From assembly GCA_011389835.1 (NCBI GenBank), contig JAABTO010000002.1:1-36659 (forward strand): a stretch of DNA of 36,659 nucleotides, written 5' to 3'. Positions 24,675-31,914 of the stretch are shown piece after piece. The notes under the pieces are model-generated. The model saw only the letters and a program-made list of their open reading frames with translations. It searched no databases and was not told the DNA's origin. A program made the translations under genes and the position numbers. The DNA is from Desulfotignum sp. Its GTDB lineage: Bacteria; Desulfobacterota; Desulfobacteria; Desulfobacterales; Desulfobacteraceae. Position 1 is the stretch's first letter. Each line of letters begins with the position of its first letter.

Positions 24675-25850
24675 TCATCGACGGACCACCAGGGCCACTG
24701 CTTCTCCACCTCCCAGACACAGAGACGCCAGCCCCTGATGTACATCGCGCTTTTCCATTTCATACAGCAGCGTGGTCAGCACCCGGGCACCGGACGCGCC
24801 GATGGGATGCCCTAAAGCCACAGACCCCCCATTGACGTTGACCCTGGCGGAATCCAGTTCCAGTACCTTGTTGATGGCGGTCGACGTTCCGGAAAACGCC
24901 TCATTGATCTCGAACAGATCGATATCGCTGATACGGATCCCTTCTTTTTTCAACACCTTGGGAATCGCATAAATCGGTGCCATCAGCACATATTTCATGT
25001 CAATCCCATAAGAGGCCTGGGCACCGATCTGTGCCAGGATGGGGCATCCCAGTTCCTTTGCCTTTTTCTCACTCATGACCACCACGGCGGATGCGCCGTC
25101 GGAAATAATGGACGCATTGCCGGCCGTGCCCACCCCGTCTTTTTTGAACGCGGGTTTCATCTTTGACAGCAGGTCGAACGACGTTTTCTGGGGGCATTCA
25201 TCCGTGTCAAACACTTTGGGATCTCCCTTGCGCTGCGGTACGCTCACCGGCAGGATCTCTTCTTTGAACCGGCCCGATGCCATGGCCTCGTTTGCCCGGC
25301 GGTAGGACTCTGCCGCATACCGGTCCTGATCTTCTCTGGACACCTCCCAGCGTTCCGAACACAGTTCATTGGACATGCCCATGTGAAAATCATTGACAAT
25401 GTCCCACAGCCCGTCATGAATCATGTGGTCCTCGATACGGCCCGGCCCCATGCGGTGCCCCCACCTGGCCTTGTCCATGTAATACGGGGCCATGCTCATC
25501 GTCTCCATGCCACCGGCCACCACCACATCGGCATCATTGCACTGGATGGCCTGGGCCGCCAGCATCACCGCTTTTAAAGATGATCCGCACACCTTGTTCA
25601 CGGTTATGGATTCCACTTCCCAGGGCAGCCCGGCCTTGACCGCGGCCTGCTTGGCCGGGTTCTGGCCGTAGCCGCAGGGCAGCACCATGCCCATGATACA
25701 TTCATTGACCCGGGATGATTCAATACCGGCCCGGGTGATGGCTTCTTTGATCACCATACCCCCCAGATCGGTGGCGCCTATGGTACTCAGTGTCCCGCCG
25801 AAACTGCCCAGAGGCGTTCGGACGGCACTGACGATGACTGCGTTCTGCAT
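24675..25850 (-). CDS. atoB: Acetyl-CoA C-acetyltransferase (thiolase)
   Basis: This 391-residue thiolase has nucleophile Cys88 in NKVCGSSLKAVMLAAQ, His348 in GGSVALGHPIGASGAR and Cys378 in SLCLGGGEAVAL. The residue after Cys378 is Leu where Ile is usual, a mild change. Size and motifs fit the biosynthetic/acetoacetyl-CoA class (AtoB/PhaA) rather than long-chain FadA. It cleaves acetoacetyl-CoA to two acetyl-CoA, or runs in reverse, and leads an operon with hbd. AAAAGGAG on the minus strand precedes the ATG. Confidence 0.92.
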   Translation of the reverse strand: MQNAVIVSAVRTPLGSFGGTLSTIGATDLGGMVIKEAITRAGIESSRVNECIMGMVLPCGYGQNPAKQAAVKAGLPWEVESITVNKVCGSSLKAVMLAAQAIQCNDADVVVAGGMETMSMAPYYMDKARWGHRMGPGRIEDHMIHDGLWDIVNDFHMGMSNELCSERWEVSREDQDRYAAESYRRANEAMASGRFKEEILPVSVPQRKGDPKVFDTDECPQKTSFDLLSKMKPAFKKDGVGTAGNASIISDGASAVVVMSEKKAKELGCPILAQIGAQASYGIDMKYVLMAPIYAIPKVLKKEGIRISDIDLFEINEAFSGTSTAINKVLELDSARVNVNGGSVALGHPIGASGARVLTTLLYEMEKRDVHQGLASLCLGGGEAVALVVRR

Positions 25851-26017
25851 GGATCGTTCTCCTTTTGAATTTCTGTCAATTATTCGCTATATTGCAGCTG
25901 GAATGTATCAGCTGTCTGTATCCTTTGCAAGTGTTTTCCAACCCGGACGAGCCCTGATCCGGCGTTTTTGGGCAAAGCCACCGTGCCAAGGGACGGCTGG
26001 TCAACAGACCCGTGCCT

Positions 26018-26193
26018 GAGGGGTGTGTGGGTTTCACTCCTCTGCCGTCTTTGACAAGGCGTAGAGCATGCTGCGCTAAACGGCAAAAACTGCGGGCAGG
26101 TATGTCCTCAAACAGTTTGCCGTTCTTCACGCTTCGCATGCCCAACGCCTTGTAACAAACACGTCAGAATGGGATTCAACCCACACACCCCTC
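26018..26193. repeat. Nested 176-base inverted repeat (structured element)
   Basis: Three nested stems share one axis. GAGGGGTGTGTGGGTT (26018-26033) pairs perfectly with 26178-26193. ACAAGGCGT (26054-26062) pairs with 26145-26153, with GCATGC at 26066-26071 facing 26136-26141 across a 3x3 internal loop. AACGGCAAA (26079-26087) pairs with TTTGCCGTT (26116-26124). GGGACGG at 25990 and CCGTCCC at 26222 may extend the fold outward. This could be a structured RNA, a dispersed non-autonomous repeat, or a transcription terminator after icmF; sequence alone does not decide. Confidence 0.75.
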
Positions 26194-26266
26194 CGGACAC
26201 TGGAAGATGCTGGCGGCGATACCGTCCCCAAGGCCTTCACTCAAACCGATTTTCTGCACAGCCGAG

Positions 26267-26349
26267 CCCCTGGCGGGGGTGCCTTGCCGACGGACTGTCG
26301 GAGCCACCCCGAGGATTCCAGGCCGGCGGCAAGTCACCCCCGCCAGGGG
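26267..26349. repeat. 23-bp-arm GC-rich inverted repeat
   Basis: The arms at 26267-26289 and 26327-26349 are complementary at 22 of 23 positions (core CCCCTGGCGGGGGTG with CACCCCCGCCAGGGG) around a 37-base loop. The left end lies 77 bases beyond the icmF stop codon, so on the minus strand the hairpin would be transcribed just after icmF. No T-run follows. It may act as a terminator or mRNA-end stabiliser, or be a dispersed palindrome. Confidence 0.75.
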
Positions 26350-26425
26350 CGGCACTCTGCCGACATTTGAGATCAAGACTGCCGCTGCAGCTGATTATAG
26401 CCTCGTGGCCGGTTCAAATCGACGG

Positions 26426-29400
26426 CTACATGTTCCGGCGGTACTTGCCTCCCACTTCGTACAGGGCCCCTGTGATGGTACCCAGGGAACAGACCTTGAC
26501 GGTCTCCATGAGTTCCGCAAACATGTTGCCGCCGTTCAAAGCCGTCTCCTGCAGCCGCTTCAGGGCCGCTTCCTGTTCATCCTGATGGGTGGCTTTGAAC
26601 GCATCCAGCCGTTCCAGCTGAGCATTTTTCTGTTTTTCGGTCGACCGGGACAACTCCAGATGATTGGCCATGTCCGCATAGTTTGCATCCGGGTCCTCAA
26701 AGGTGTTGATACCGACCAGCGGCAGTTTGCCCGAATGCTTGAGATGCTCGTAATACATGGACTCTTCCTGGATCTTGCCCCGCTGGTATCCGGTTTCCAT
26801 GGCGCCAAGCACCCCACCCCGCTCGGTAATGCGCTCGAACTCCACCAGCACGGCCTCTTCCACCAAATCTGTGAGTTCATCCAGGATAAACGACCCCTGG
26901 AGCGGGTTCTCGTTTTTGGCCAGGCCCCATTCTCTGTTGATGATCAGCTGAATGGCCAGGGCACGACGCACCGATTCCGCGGACGGGGTGGTGATGGCCT
27001 CGTCAAACGCGTTGGTATGAAGCGAATTGCAGTTGTCGTAAATGGCGCACAGGGCCTGCAGGGTGGTGCGGATATCGTTGAACTGGATATCCTGGGCGTG
27101 CAGGGACCGGCCCGAAGTCTGGATATGGTATTTGAGTTTCTGGGATTTGTCGTTTCCTTTGTATTTGTAGCGCATGGCAACCGCCCAGATGCGGCGGGCC
27201 ACCCGGCCGATCACCGTGTATTCCGGATCCATGCCGTTGGAAAAGAAAAACGACAAAGACGGGGCGAACTCATCGATATCCATGCCCCTGGACAGGTAGT
27301 ACTCCACATAGGTGAACCCGTTGGCCAGGGTAAGGGCCAGCTGGGTGATGGGATTGGCCCCGGCTTCAGCAATGTGGTATCCGGAAATAGACACGGAATA
27401 GAAATTCTTCACCTGGTGATCGATAAAATACTGCTGGATGTCCCCCATCATTTTCAGGGCGAACTCAATGGAAAAAATGCAGGTATTCTGGCCCTGGTCC
27501 TCTTTGAGAATGTCGGCCTGGACCGTGCCCCGCACCGACGAAAGCGCGAACGCCCTGAGTTCGGCAGCCTCTGTTTCATCGGGTTTGCGGCCGTTTTCTT
27601 TCTCGAATTTATCCATCTGCTGATGGATGGCCGTGTTCAGAAACATGGCCAGCATCATGGGGGCCGGGCCGTTGATGGTCATGGACACCGACGTGTTGGG
27701 GGCGCACAGGTCAAATCCGTCATACAGCACCTTGACATCTTCGAGCGTGCAGATGCTCACCCCGGAGGTGCCGATCTTGCCGTAGATATCGGGCCGCCGG
27801 TCCGGGTCAAACCCGTACAGGGTTACCGAATCAAACGCCGTAGAAAGCCGTTTGGCCGGATACGAGGAAGACAGCAGCTTGAACCGGCGGTTGGTGTCCG
27901 CAGGTCCGCCCTCTCCGGCAAACATCCGGGTGGGGTCCTCATCCGCCCGTTTCAACGGAAACACCCCGGCGGTATAGGGAAACTGGCCGGCAAAATTCTC
28001 CTTGCGCATCCACTGGTACTGATCCCCGGGATCGGTAAACCGGGGCCGAGCGATCCTGGGAATTCTGGAATGTGACAAAGATTTTGTGTACAGGGGCACC
28101 CTGAACTCTTTATCCCGGACATGGTAGATGAATTCATCTTTTTCATAGGCCTGAACGCTGGTCTCATACTGATCGATCAGATCATCGGTGTCCGGTTCCA
28201 CCTGCTGCCGGGCCCCTGTCAGGGCCTGCTTCAGTCCGGCAAGGGCCTGATCCATATCTTCCGGTTGAATCTCCAGGTCTTCCAGCGCCGAGGACAGGTG
28301 CCAGCACCGGCGGACCGCATCGGCCTGGTCCTGTGTGGCTTTGTGGTACTGGCGCACCGTGTCCGCAATCTCCGCCAGATACCGGGTGCGCTCGCCCGGA
28401 ATGATAATGGTTTTGGACGAGGACTCTTTGACATCGGCCCGGGGAATGGATGAAGCAAAGGCGGTCCCTTTAGCCTGGTTGATCTGATCCAGCAGGGTAT
28501 GGTAAAAAGCGGTGAGACCGTCATCATTGAACTTGGAGGCGATGGTGCCGTAAACCGACATCTCCTTGGGGTCCTTGTCCCAGGCCTTTCGGTTGCGCTG
28601 CACCTGTTTTCTCACGTCCCGGATGGCATCTTCGGATCCTTTTTTCTCGTATTTGTTCACCACCACGATATCCGCATAATCCAGCATGTCGATCTTTTCC
28701 AGCTGGGACGGGGCCCCGTACTCCGCAGTCATTACATACACGGACACATCCACCAGATCCACCACCCGGGAATCGCCCTGGCCGATGCCGGCCGTTTCCA
28801 CCAGGATCATGTCAAATCCAGCTGCCTTGACCACTTCCACGGCGTAAGGAAGGGATTCCGGCAGTTCGGTCTGGGACCGCCGGGTGGCCAGCGACCGCAT
28901 GTACACCCGGTCACTGTCAATGGCATTCATGCGGATCCGGTCCCCCAGAAGGGCACCGCCGGTCTTGCGGCGGGAAGGATCACAGGAGATAATGCCGATG
29001 GTCACCTCGGGCAAATCACGCAGAATCCGGATGATCAGTTCGTCGGTGAGAGAGGATTTACCGGCCCCGCCGGTACCGGTAAGGCCGATGACCGGAATGT
29101 TTTTCGACCCGGCTGCCGGGGTCAGACGGGCCATGATTTGTGTCAGCCGGTCCGGATCATTTGCACCGGCCTCCTGGACCGCGGAGATGACCCGGGCGAT
29201 GGTGAGCTTGTTGTCCACGTTCAGCCGGTCGAATTCCAGATGATCGAAATCCACACTCGGCCCGTCCATTTTGCGCATCATGTCGTTGATCATCCCCTGG
29301 AGACCCATCTTGGCCCCGTCTTCGGGCGAATAGATCCGGGTGATGCCGTAAGCGTGCAGTTCCGCCATTTCCGCCGGGATGATCACCCCGCCGCCGCCGC

Positions 29401-29698
29401 CGAAGATCTTGACATGGGAGGCCCCGTGCTCATCGAGCAGGTCTTTCATGTACTTGAAATATTCCATGTGCCCGCCCTGGTAACTGGAAACGGCAATGCC
29501 CTGGGCATCTTCCTCGATGGCGGCATCCACCACCTCCTTGACCGACCGGTTGTGGCCAATATGGATGACTTCGGCCCCCGTGTCCTGGAGAATCCGTCTC
29601 ATGATATTGATGGCGGCATCATGGCCGTCGAACAAAGAGGTGGCGGTAACAATTTTAATGGCGTGTTTCGGGGTATACGGCTGAGTTTCCTGAGTCAT
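26426..29698 (-). CDS. icmF: Fused isobutyryl-CoA mutase (B12 domain, GTPase chaperone, mutase)
   Basis: This 1090-residue three-part protein has a cobalamin-binding domain (about 10-145, with SLFDGHDAAI and GGGGVIIPAE), a MeaB-like GTPase (about 200-420, P-loop GTGGAGKS at 208-215, LVETAGIGQGD, VVNKYEKKG) and a mutase TIM-barrel domain (about 540-1090: IYGKIGTSGVSICTLEDVK, SISGYHIAEAGANP, FAPSLSFFFSNGMDPEYTV, HIQTSGRSLHAQD). This order is diagnostic of IcmF and unlike methylmalonyl-CoA mutase. It interconverts isobutyryl-CoA and butyryl-CoA using adenosylcobalamin; some IcmFs also act on isovaleryl/pivalyl-CoA. The start ATG overlaps the TetR stop (ATGA), indicating translational coupling. 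Confidence 0.93.
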   Translation of the reverse strand: MTQETQPYTPKHAIKIVTATSLFDGHDAAINIMRRILQDTGAEVIHIGHNRSVKEVVDAAIEEDAQGIAVSSYQGGHMEYFKYMKDLLDEHGASHVKIFGGGGGVIIPAEMAELHAYGITRIYSPEDGAKMGLQGMINDMMRKMDGPSVDFDHLEFDRLNVDNKLTIARVISAVQEAGANDPDRLTQIMARLTPAAGSKNIPVIGLTGTGGAGKSSLTDELIIRILRDLPEVTIGIISCDPSRRKTGGALLGDRIRMNAIDSDRVYMRSLATRRSQTELPESLPYAVEVVKAAGFDMILVETAGIGQGDSRVVDLVDVSVYVMTAEYGAPSQLEKIDMLDYADIVVVNKYEKKGSEDAIRDVRKQVQRNRKAWDKDPKEMSVYGTIASKFNDDGLTAFYHTLLDQINQAKGTAFASSIPRADVKESSSKTIIIPGERTRYLAEIADTVRQYHKATQDQADAVRRCWHLSSALEDLEIQPEDMDQALAGLKQALTGARQQVEPDTDDLIDQYETSVQAYEKDEFIYHVRDKEFRVPLYTKSLSHSRIPRIARPRFTDPGDQYQWMRKENFAGQFPYTAGVFPLKRADEDPTRMFAGEGGPADTNRRFKLLSSSYPAKRLSTAFDSVTLYGFDPDRRPDIYGKIGTSGVSICTLEDVKVLYDGFDLCAPNTSVSMTINGPAPMMLAMFLNTAIHQQMDKFEKENGRKPDETEAAELRAFALSSVRGTVQADILKEDQGQNTCIFSIEFALKMMGDIQQYFIDHQVKNFYSVSISGYHIAEAGANPITQLALTLANGFTYVEYYLSRGMDIDEFAPSLSFFFSNGMDPEYTVIGRVARRIWAVAMRYKYKGNDKSQKLKYHIQTSGRSLHAQDIQFNDIRTTLQALCAIYDNCNSLHTNAFDEAITTPSAESVRRALAIQLIINREWGLAKNENPLQGSFILDELTDLVEEAVLVEFERITERGGVLGAMETGYQRGKIQEESMYYEHLKHSGKLPLVGINTFEDPDANYADMANHLELSRSTEKQKNAQLERLDAFKATHQDEQEAALKRLQETALNGGNMFAELMETVKVCSLGTITGALYEVGGKYRRNM

Positions 29699-30360
29699 GA
29701 CGGCTCCTTTAAAAAGATGAGACCGAGAATAAAATCGGTCTGGATGGCGATATACTGGTCAATGGTGAACTGCTTTTGCAGATGCCAGCGACGGAATGCC
29801 CACATCTGTCCCAATACCGAGATGTTGTGTCCCACAAGATTGACGATGTCCACACCCAGAACCGGAAAGCTGTTTTTACCGGACATCCGGTTCAAGGTGG
29901 TAATAAAAATATCCGTGATATTCAATTCATTGGTCAACACCCGTTCCTGCCATTTTTTGGGCAGAAACTGGGTCACCTGGTACATGAGCAGAATATGATC
30001 GGCCATGTTGTCACACACTTTGAAATAGTGACGGATCACCCGGGCCAGGATTTCCCTGTCCCCGGTGGTGCCTGTCAGGGCCTCTTCCACCGCCTTCTGC
30101 ACCTCTTCATGAATGGTTTTGCACACCAGGTACAACAGATCTTCTTTAGAGCTGACATATTCATACAGGGAGCCGATGGAAAAACCTGCGGCCCCGGCAA
30201 TCATGCGGGTGGTGGTTTTATGGTACCCGTGATCGATAAACAGGGTGACAGTGGCATCGATGATATGCCGCCGCCGTTCTTTGACCAGCTCCGGATTCTT
30301 GATCTGGGTGGGCACCTCGGGATCGGTTATCCGCTGTTTCTTTTTCCTGTCCTTTACCAC
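29695..30360 (-). CDS. TetR/AcrR-family regulator coupled to icmF
   Basis: I chose GTG 30360 (221 residues), preceded by AAGGAG; a longer frame from 30498 would translate the operator itself and is unlikely. The N-terminal helix-turn-helix domain reads RRRHIIDATVTLFIDHGYHKTTTRMIAGAAGFSIGSLYEYVSSKEDLLYLV, a clear TetR fold, written here only to mark the motif in pieces: helix 1 around RRRHIIDATVTLF, recognition helix around SIGSLYEYVSSK. The C-terminal ligand domain (about 75-221) is unclassified. The stop overlaps icmF by 4 bases. Operator site 2 in its promoter implies autoregulation, with an acyl-CoA such as isobutyryl- or isovaleryl-CoA the likely ligand by context. Confidence 0.88.
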   Translation of the reverse strand: MVKDRKKKQRITDPEVPTQIKNPELVKERRRHIIDATVTLFIDHGYHKTTTRMIAGAAGFSIGSLYEYVSSKEDLLYLVCKTIHEEVQKAVEEALTGTTGDREILARVIRHYFKVCDNMADHILLMYQVTQFLPKKWQERVLTNELNITDIFITTLNRMSGKNSFPVLGVDIVNLVGHNISVLGQMWAFRRWHLQKQFTIDQYIAIQTDFILGLIFLKEPS

Positions 30361-30437
30361 AACAGCACCACTCCTTAATTGATTTCCGGGATATTTTTGA
30401 AAAACCAAGGCCGTCGGCCGCCCGGCAACGCCTGATA

Positions 30438-30455
30438 TGAACGAGCGCTCAATCA
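30438..30455. promoter_or_regulatory. Operator site 2 (TetR-type), autoregulatory, before tetR-icmF
   Basis: TGAACGAGCGCTCAATCA has GAGCGCTC at its centre and symmetric TGA/TCA flanks. Its reverse complement TGATTGAGCGCTCGTTCA aligns with sites 1 and 3 over all 18 positions. It lies just downstream of the predicted tetR promoter on the minus strand. Confidence 0.78.
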
Positions 30456-30461
30456 AACTTT

Positions 30462-30489
30462 TTTTTACATGAATCCATCCGGTTGTCAA
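30462..30489 (-). promoter_or_regulatory. Candidate sigma-70 promoter of tetR-icmF
   Basis: On the minus strand TTGACA (30489-30484) is followed after 16 bases by TAAAAA (30467-30462). The predicted start lies within operator site 2 at 30438-30455, giving simple steric repression. The 5' leader to GTG 30360 is about 90 bases. Confidence 0.6.
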
Positions 30490-30616
30490 GAAAAACATTG
30501 AACAACAGCTGGCATCGGTATTTGGTCTTTTTTTTATGACACGGTTGCGTTAAAATAATTTGTCCGACAAAAAACGTCACAACAAAATACCGTTCACCGT
30601 TCAGAAAGGAGGTTTT

Positions 30617-31099
30617 ATGGAACTGAAAACCCTGACCATCGATAACCCGGAATCGTTGAATTTCATTTTAGGCCATGCCCATTTCATCAAAACCGTCGAA
30701 GATATTCATGAGGCCATTGTCTGTACCGTCCCCAACGCCCAGTTCGGGGTGGCATTCTGTGAAGCATCCATGGAATGCCTGGTCCGGTTCAGCGGCACGG
30801 ACGAGGGATTGATCCAGCTGGCAAGAACCAATGCCCATGCATTGTCCGCCGGTCATACGTTCATCATTTTCATGCGGGACATGTTTCCCATCAACATTCT
30901 CAAAACCATCCAGAACGTTCCCGAGGTGGTCGGCATCCATTGCGCCACTGCCAATCCCGTAGAGGTCATTCTGGCGGAAACCGAGCAGGGCCGGGGAATT
31001 CTGGGCGTAATTGACGGATTTTCCGCCAAAGGCATTGAAACCGACGCAGATATTGAAAAACGCAAAGGCTTTCTGCGCATGATCGGGTACAAACAATAA
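30617..31099 (+). CDS. Adenosine-specific kinase family protein
   Basis: This 160-residue protein starts at ATG 30617 behind AAAGGAGG; the frame from 30560 is longer but lacks a start signal. The sequence (MELKTLTIDNPESLNFILGHAHFIKTV in its first 27 residues, CEASMECLVRFSGTD, GHTFIIFMRDMFPINILKTI, CATANPVEVILAE, GILGVIDGFSAKGIE) matches the small adenosine-specific kinase family (DUF355), about 160 residues with no classical P-loop. The cellular role of the family is poorly known. It is divergent from tetR-icmF; a link to adenosylcobalamin or purine handling is speculative. Confidence 0.8.
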   Translation: MELKTLTIDNPESLNFILGHAHFIKTVEDIHEAIVCTVPNAQFGVAFCEASMECLVRFSGTDEGLIQLARTNAHALSAGHTFIIFMRDMFPINILKTIQNVPEVVGIHCATANPVEVILAETEQGRGILGVIDGFSAKGIETDADIEKRKGFLRMIGYKQ

Positions 31100-31222
31100 C
31101 AGCCATGCCCTGCCGGCACGACAGACAATAAAAAATGCTGACAGACTGGTTCGGTGTTTCAAGCAAAGAGGACAGGGTCGACAAGTGAAAACACGTTGCG
31201 ACCCTTTTCCCGCATGACCGAA

Positions 31223-31645
31223 TTATTTGGTGATGAACACCGGGCATTCAGCTTTGTTGAGCACCTGATGGGCCACACTGCCTAAAAACAGCCCGGCCAG
31301 ATCCGAGACCCCCCGGGACCCCATGACGATGAGATCCATTTTCTCGATTCTGGCCACTTCAGAAATGTGGGTGCCCGGGGTTCCTTCCAGAATCCGTGTT
31401 TCATAGGACACCCCGGCTTTTTCAAGCATCTCTTCATATGGTTTGATCAGATCTTCTGATGATTTCATGATTTCATCGATGGCCTGCTGAAAATAGGGTT
31501 CCGACAACACCACGGGAAATCGGGCATGACAGTGCAGCAAAAGAATTTTGGAGTCGAACTTTTTGGCCAGATCAATGGCATACCGGGTGGAATTAACGGA
31601 ATGGGAAGACCCGTCCACCGGATTCAATATTTTTTTAAATTCCAT
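31223..31645 (-). CDS. Universal stress protein UspA family
   Basis: This 140-residue single-domain UspA protein starts at ATG 31645 after AAGGAGG; a start at 31678 lacks such a site. It begins MEFKKILNPVDGSSHSVNSTRYAIDLAK and ends with the ATP-binding G-2x-G-9x-G(S/T) type loop (VMGSRGVSDLAGLFLGSVAHQVLNKAECPVFI). It likely binds ATP and acts in stress adaptation. It is transcribed away from the acyl-CoA dehydrogenase cluster, with a 269-base divergent region between them. Confidence 0.88.
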   Translation of the reverse strand: MEFKKILNPVDGSSHSVNSTRYAIDLAKKFDSKILLLHCHARFPVVLSEPYFQQAIDEIMKSSEDLIKPYEEMLEKAGVSYETRILEGTPGTHISEVARIEKMDLIVMGSRGVSDLAGLFLGSVAHQVLNKAECPVFITK

Positions 31646-31761
31646 CACAAACCTCCTTTTTTCAGGTTTCGGATTCACGGCCAGAATGCGAATGCCTTTA
31701 TTCGCATATCCTTATGTCTTCATTGTAGGACACCCGGTCGATAAAAAAAAGCAAAAAAACA

Positions 31762-31791
31762 TTGACAATTCATTTTCTATAAATGTAGTAT
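31762..31791 (+). promoter_or_regulatory. Candidate sigma-70 promoter of the 31915 cluster
   Basis: TTGACA (31762-31767) is followed after 18 bases by TAGTAT (31786-31791). Operator site 3 begins 12 bases after the -10 box, at the predicted transcription start. The surrounding 31700-31800 is A/T-rich. Confidence 0.6.
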
Positions 31792-31802
31792 CCGAATAAA
31801 AT

Positions 31803-31820
31803 AGACTGAGCGCTCGATCA
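31803..31820. promoter_or_regulatory. Operator site 3 (TetR-type), before the acyl-CoA dehydrogenase cluster
   Basis: AGACTGAGCGCTCGATCA matches site 1 (13125) at 16 of 18 positions, including the whole AGACTGAGCGCTCG half. The core GAGCGCTC is identical at all three sites. It lies about 95 bases before the GTG of the acyl-CoA dehydrogenase gene. Confidence 0.78.
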
Positions 31821-31914
31821 GTTTTTCCTTTTATGTTGTCGAGCCTTGATGATGACACCGGTTGCAGGACGGAAGACGCATTCTAAATAACCCACAAAAA
31901 CAAGGAGGCGCAGG

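Larger units (their letters stand above)
25851..26425. other. 575-base gene-free region with fold-back repeats
   Basis: I see no convincing gene here: the short frames have no ribosome site and follow the symmetry of inverted repeats. The right part lies behind the icmF stop and the left part is the upstream region of the thiolase operon. The region holds two separate long inverted repeats, listed separately, and is otherwise unassigned. Confidence 0.7.

Noticed and set aside
26207-28075. 622-codon open frame on the plus strand opposite icmF
   Set aside because: It is antisense to the well-supported IcmF mutase domain and shows the low-complexity His/Gly/Arg-rich composition of a GC-rich shadow frame, with no recognisable domain.
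28499-29998. 499-codon plus-strand frame opposite the icmF N-terminal half
   Set aside because: It mirrors the codons of IcmF and crosses into the TetR gene; no ribosome site or family motif.
30361-30498. Longer N-terminus for the TetR regulator (start at 30498)
   Set aside because: It would translate through the operator and part of the likely promoter; GTG 30360 has a ribosome site and gives a normal TetR length.
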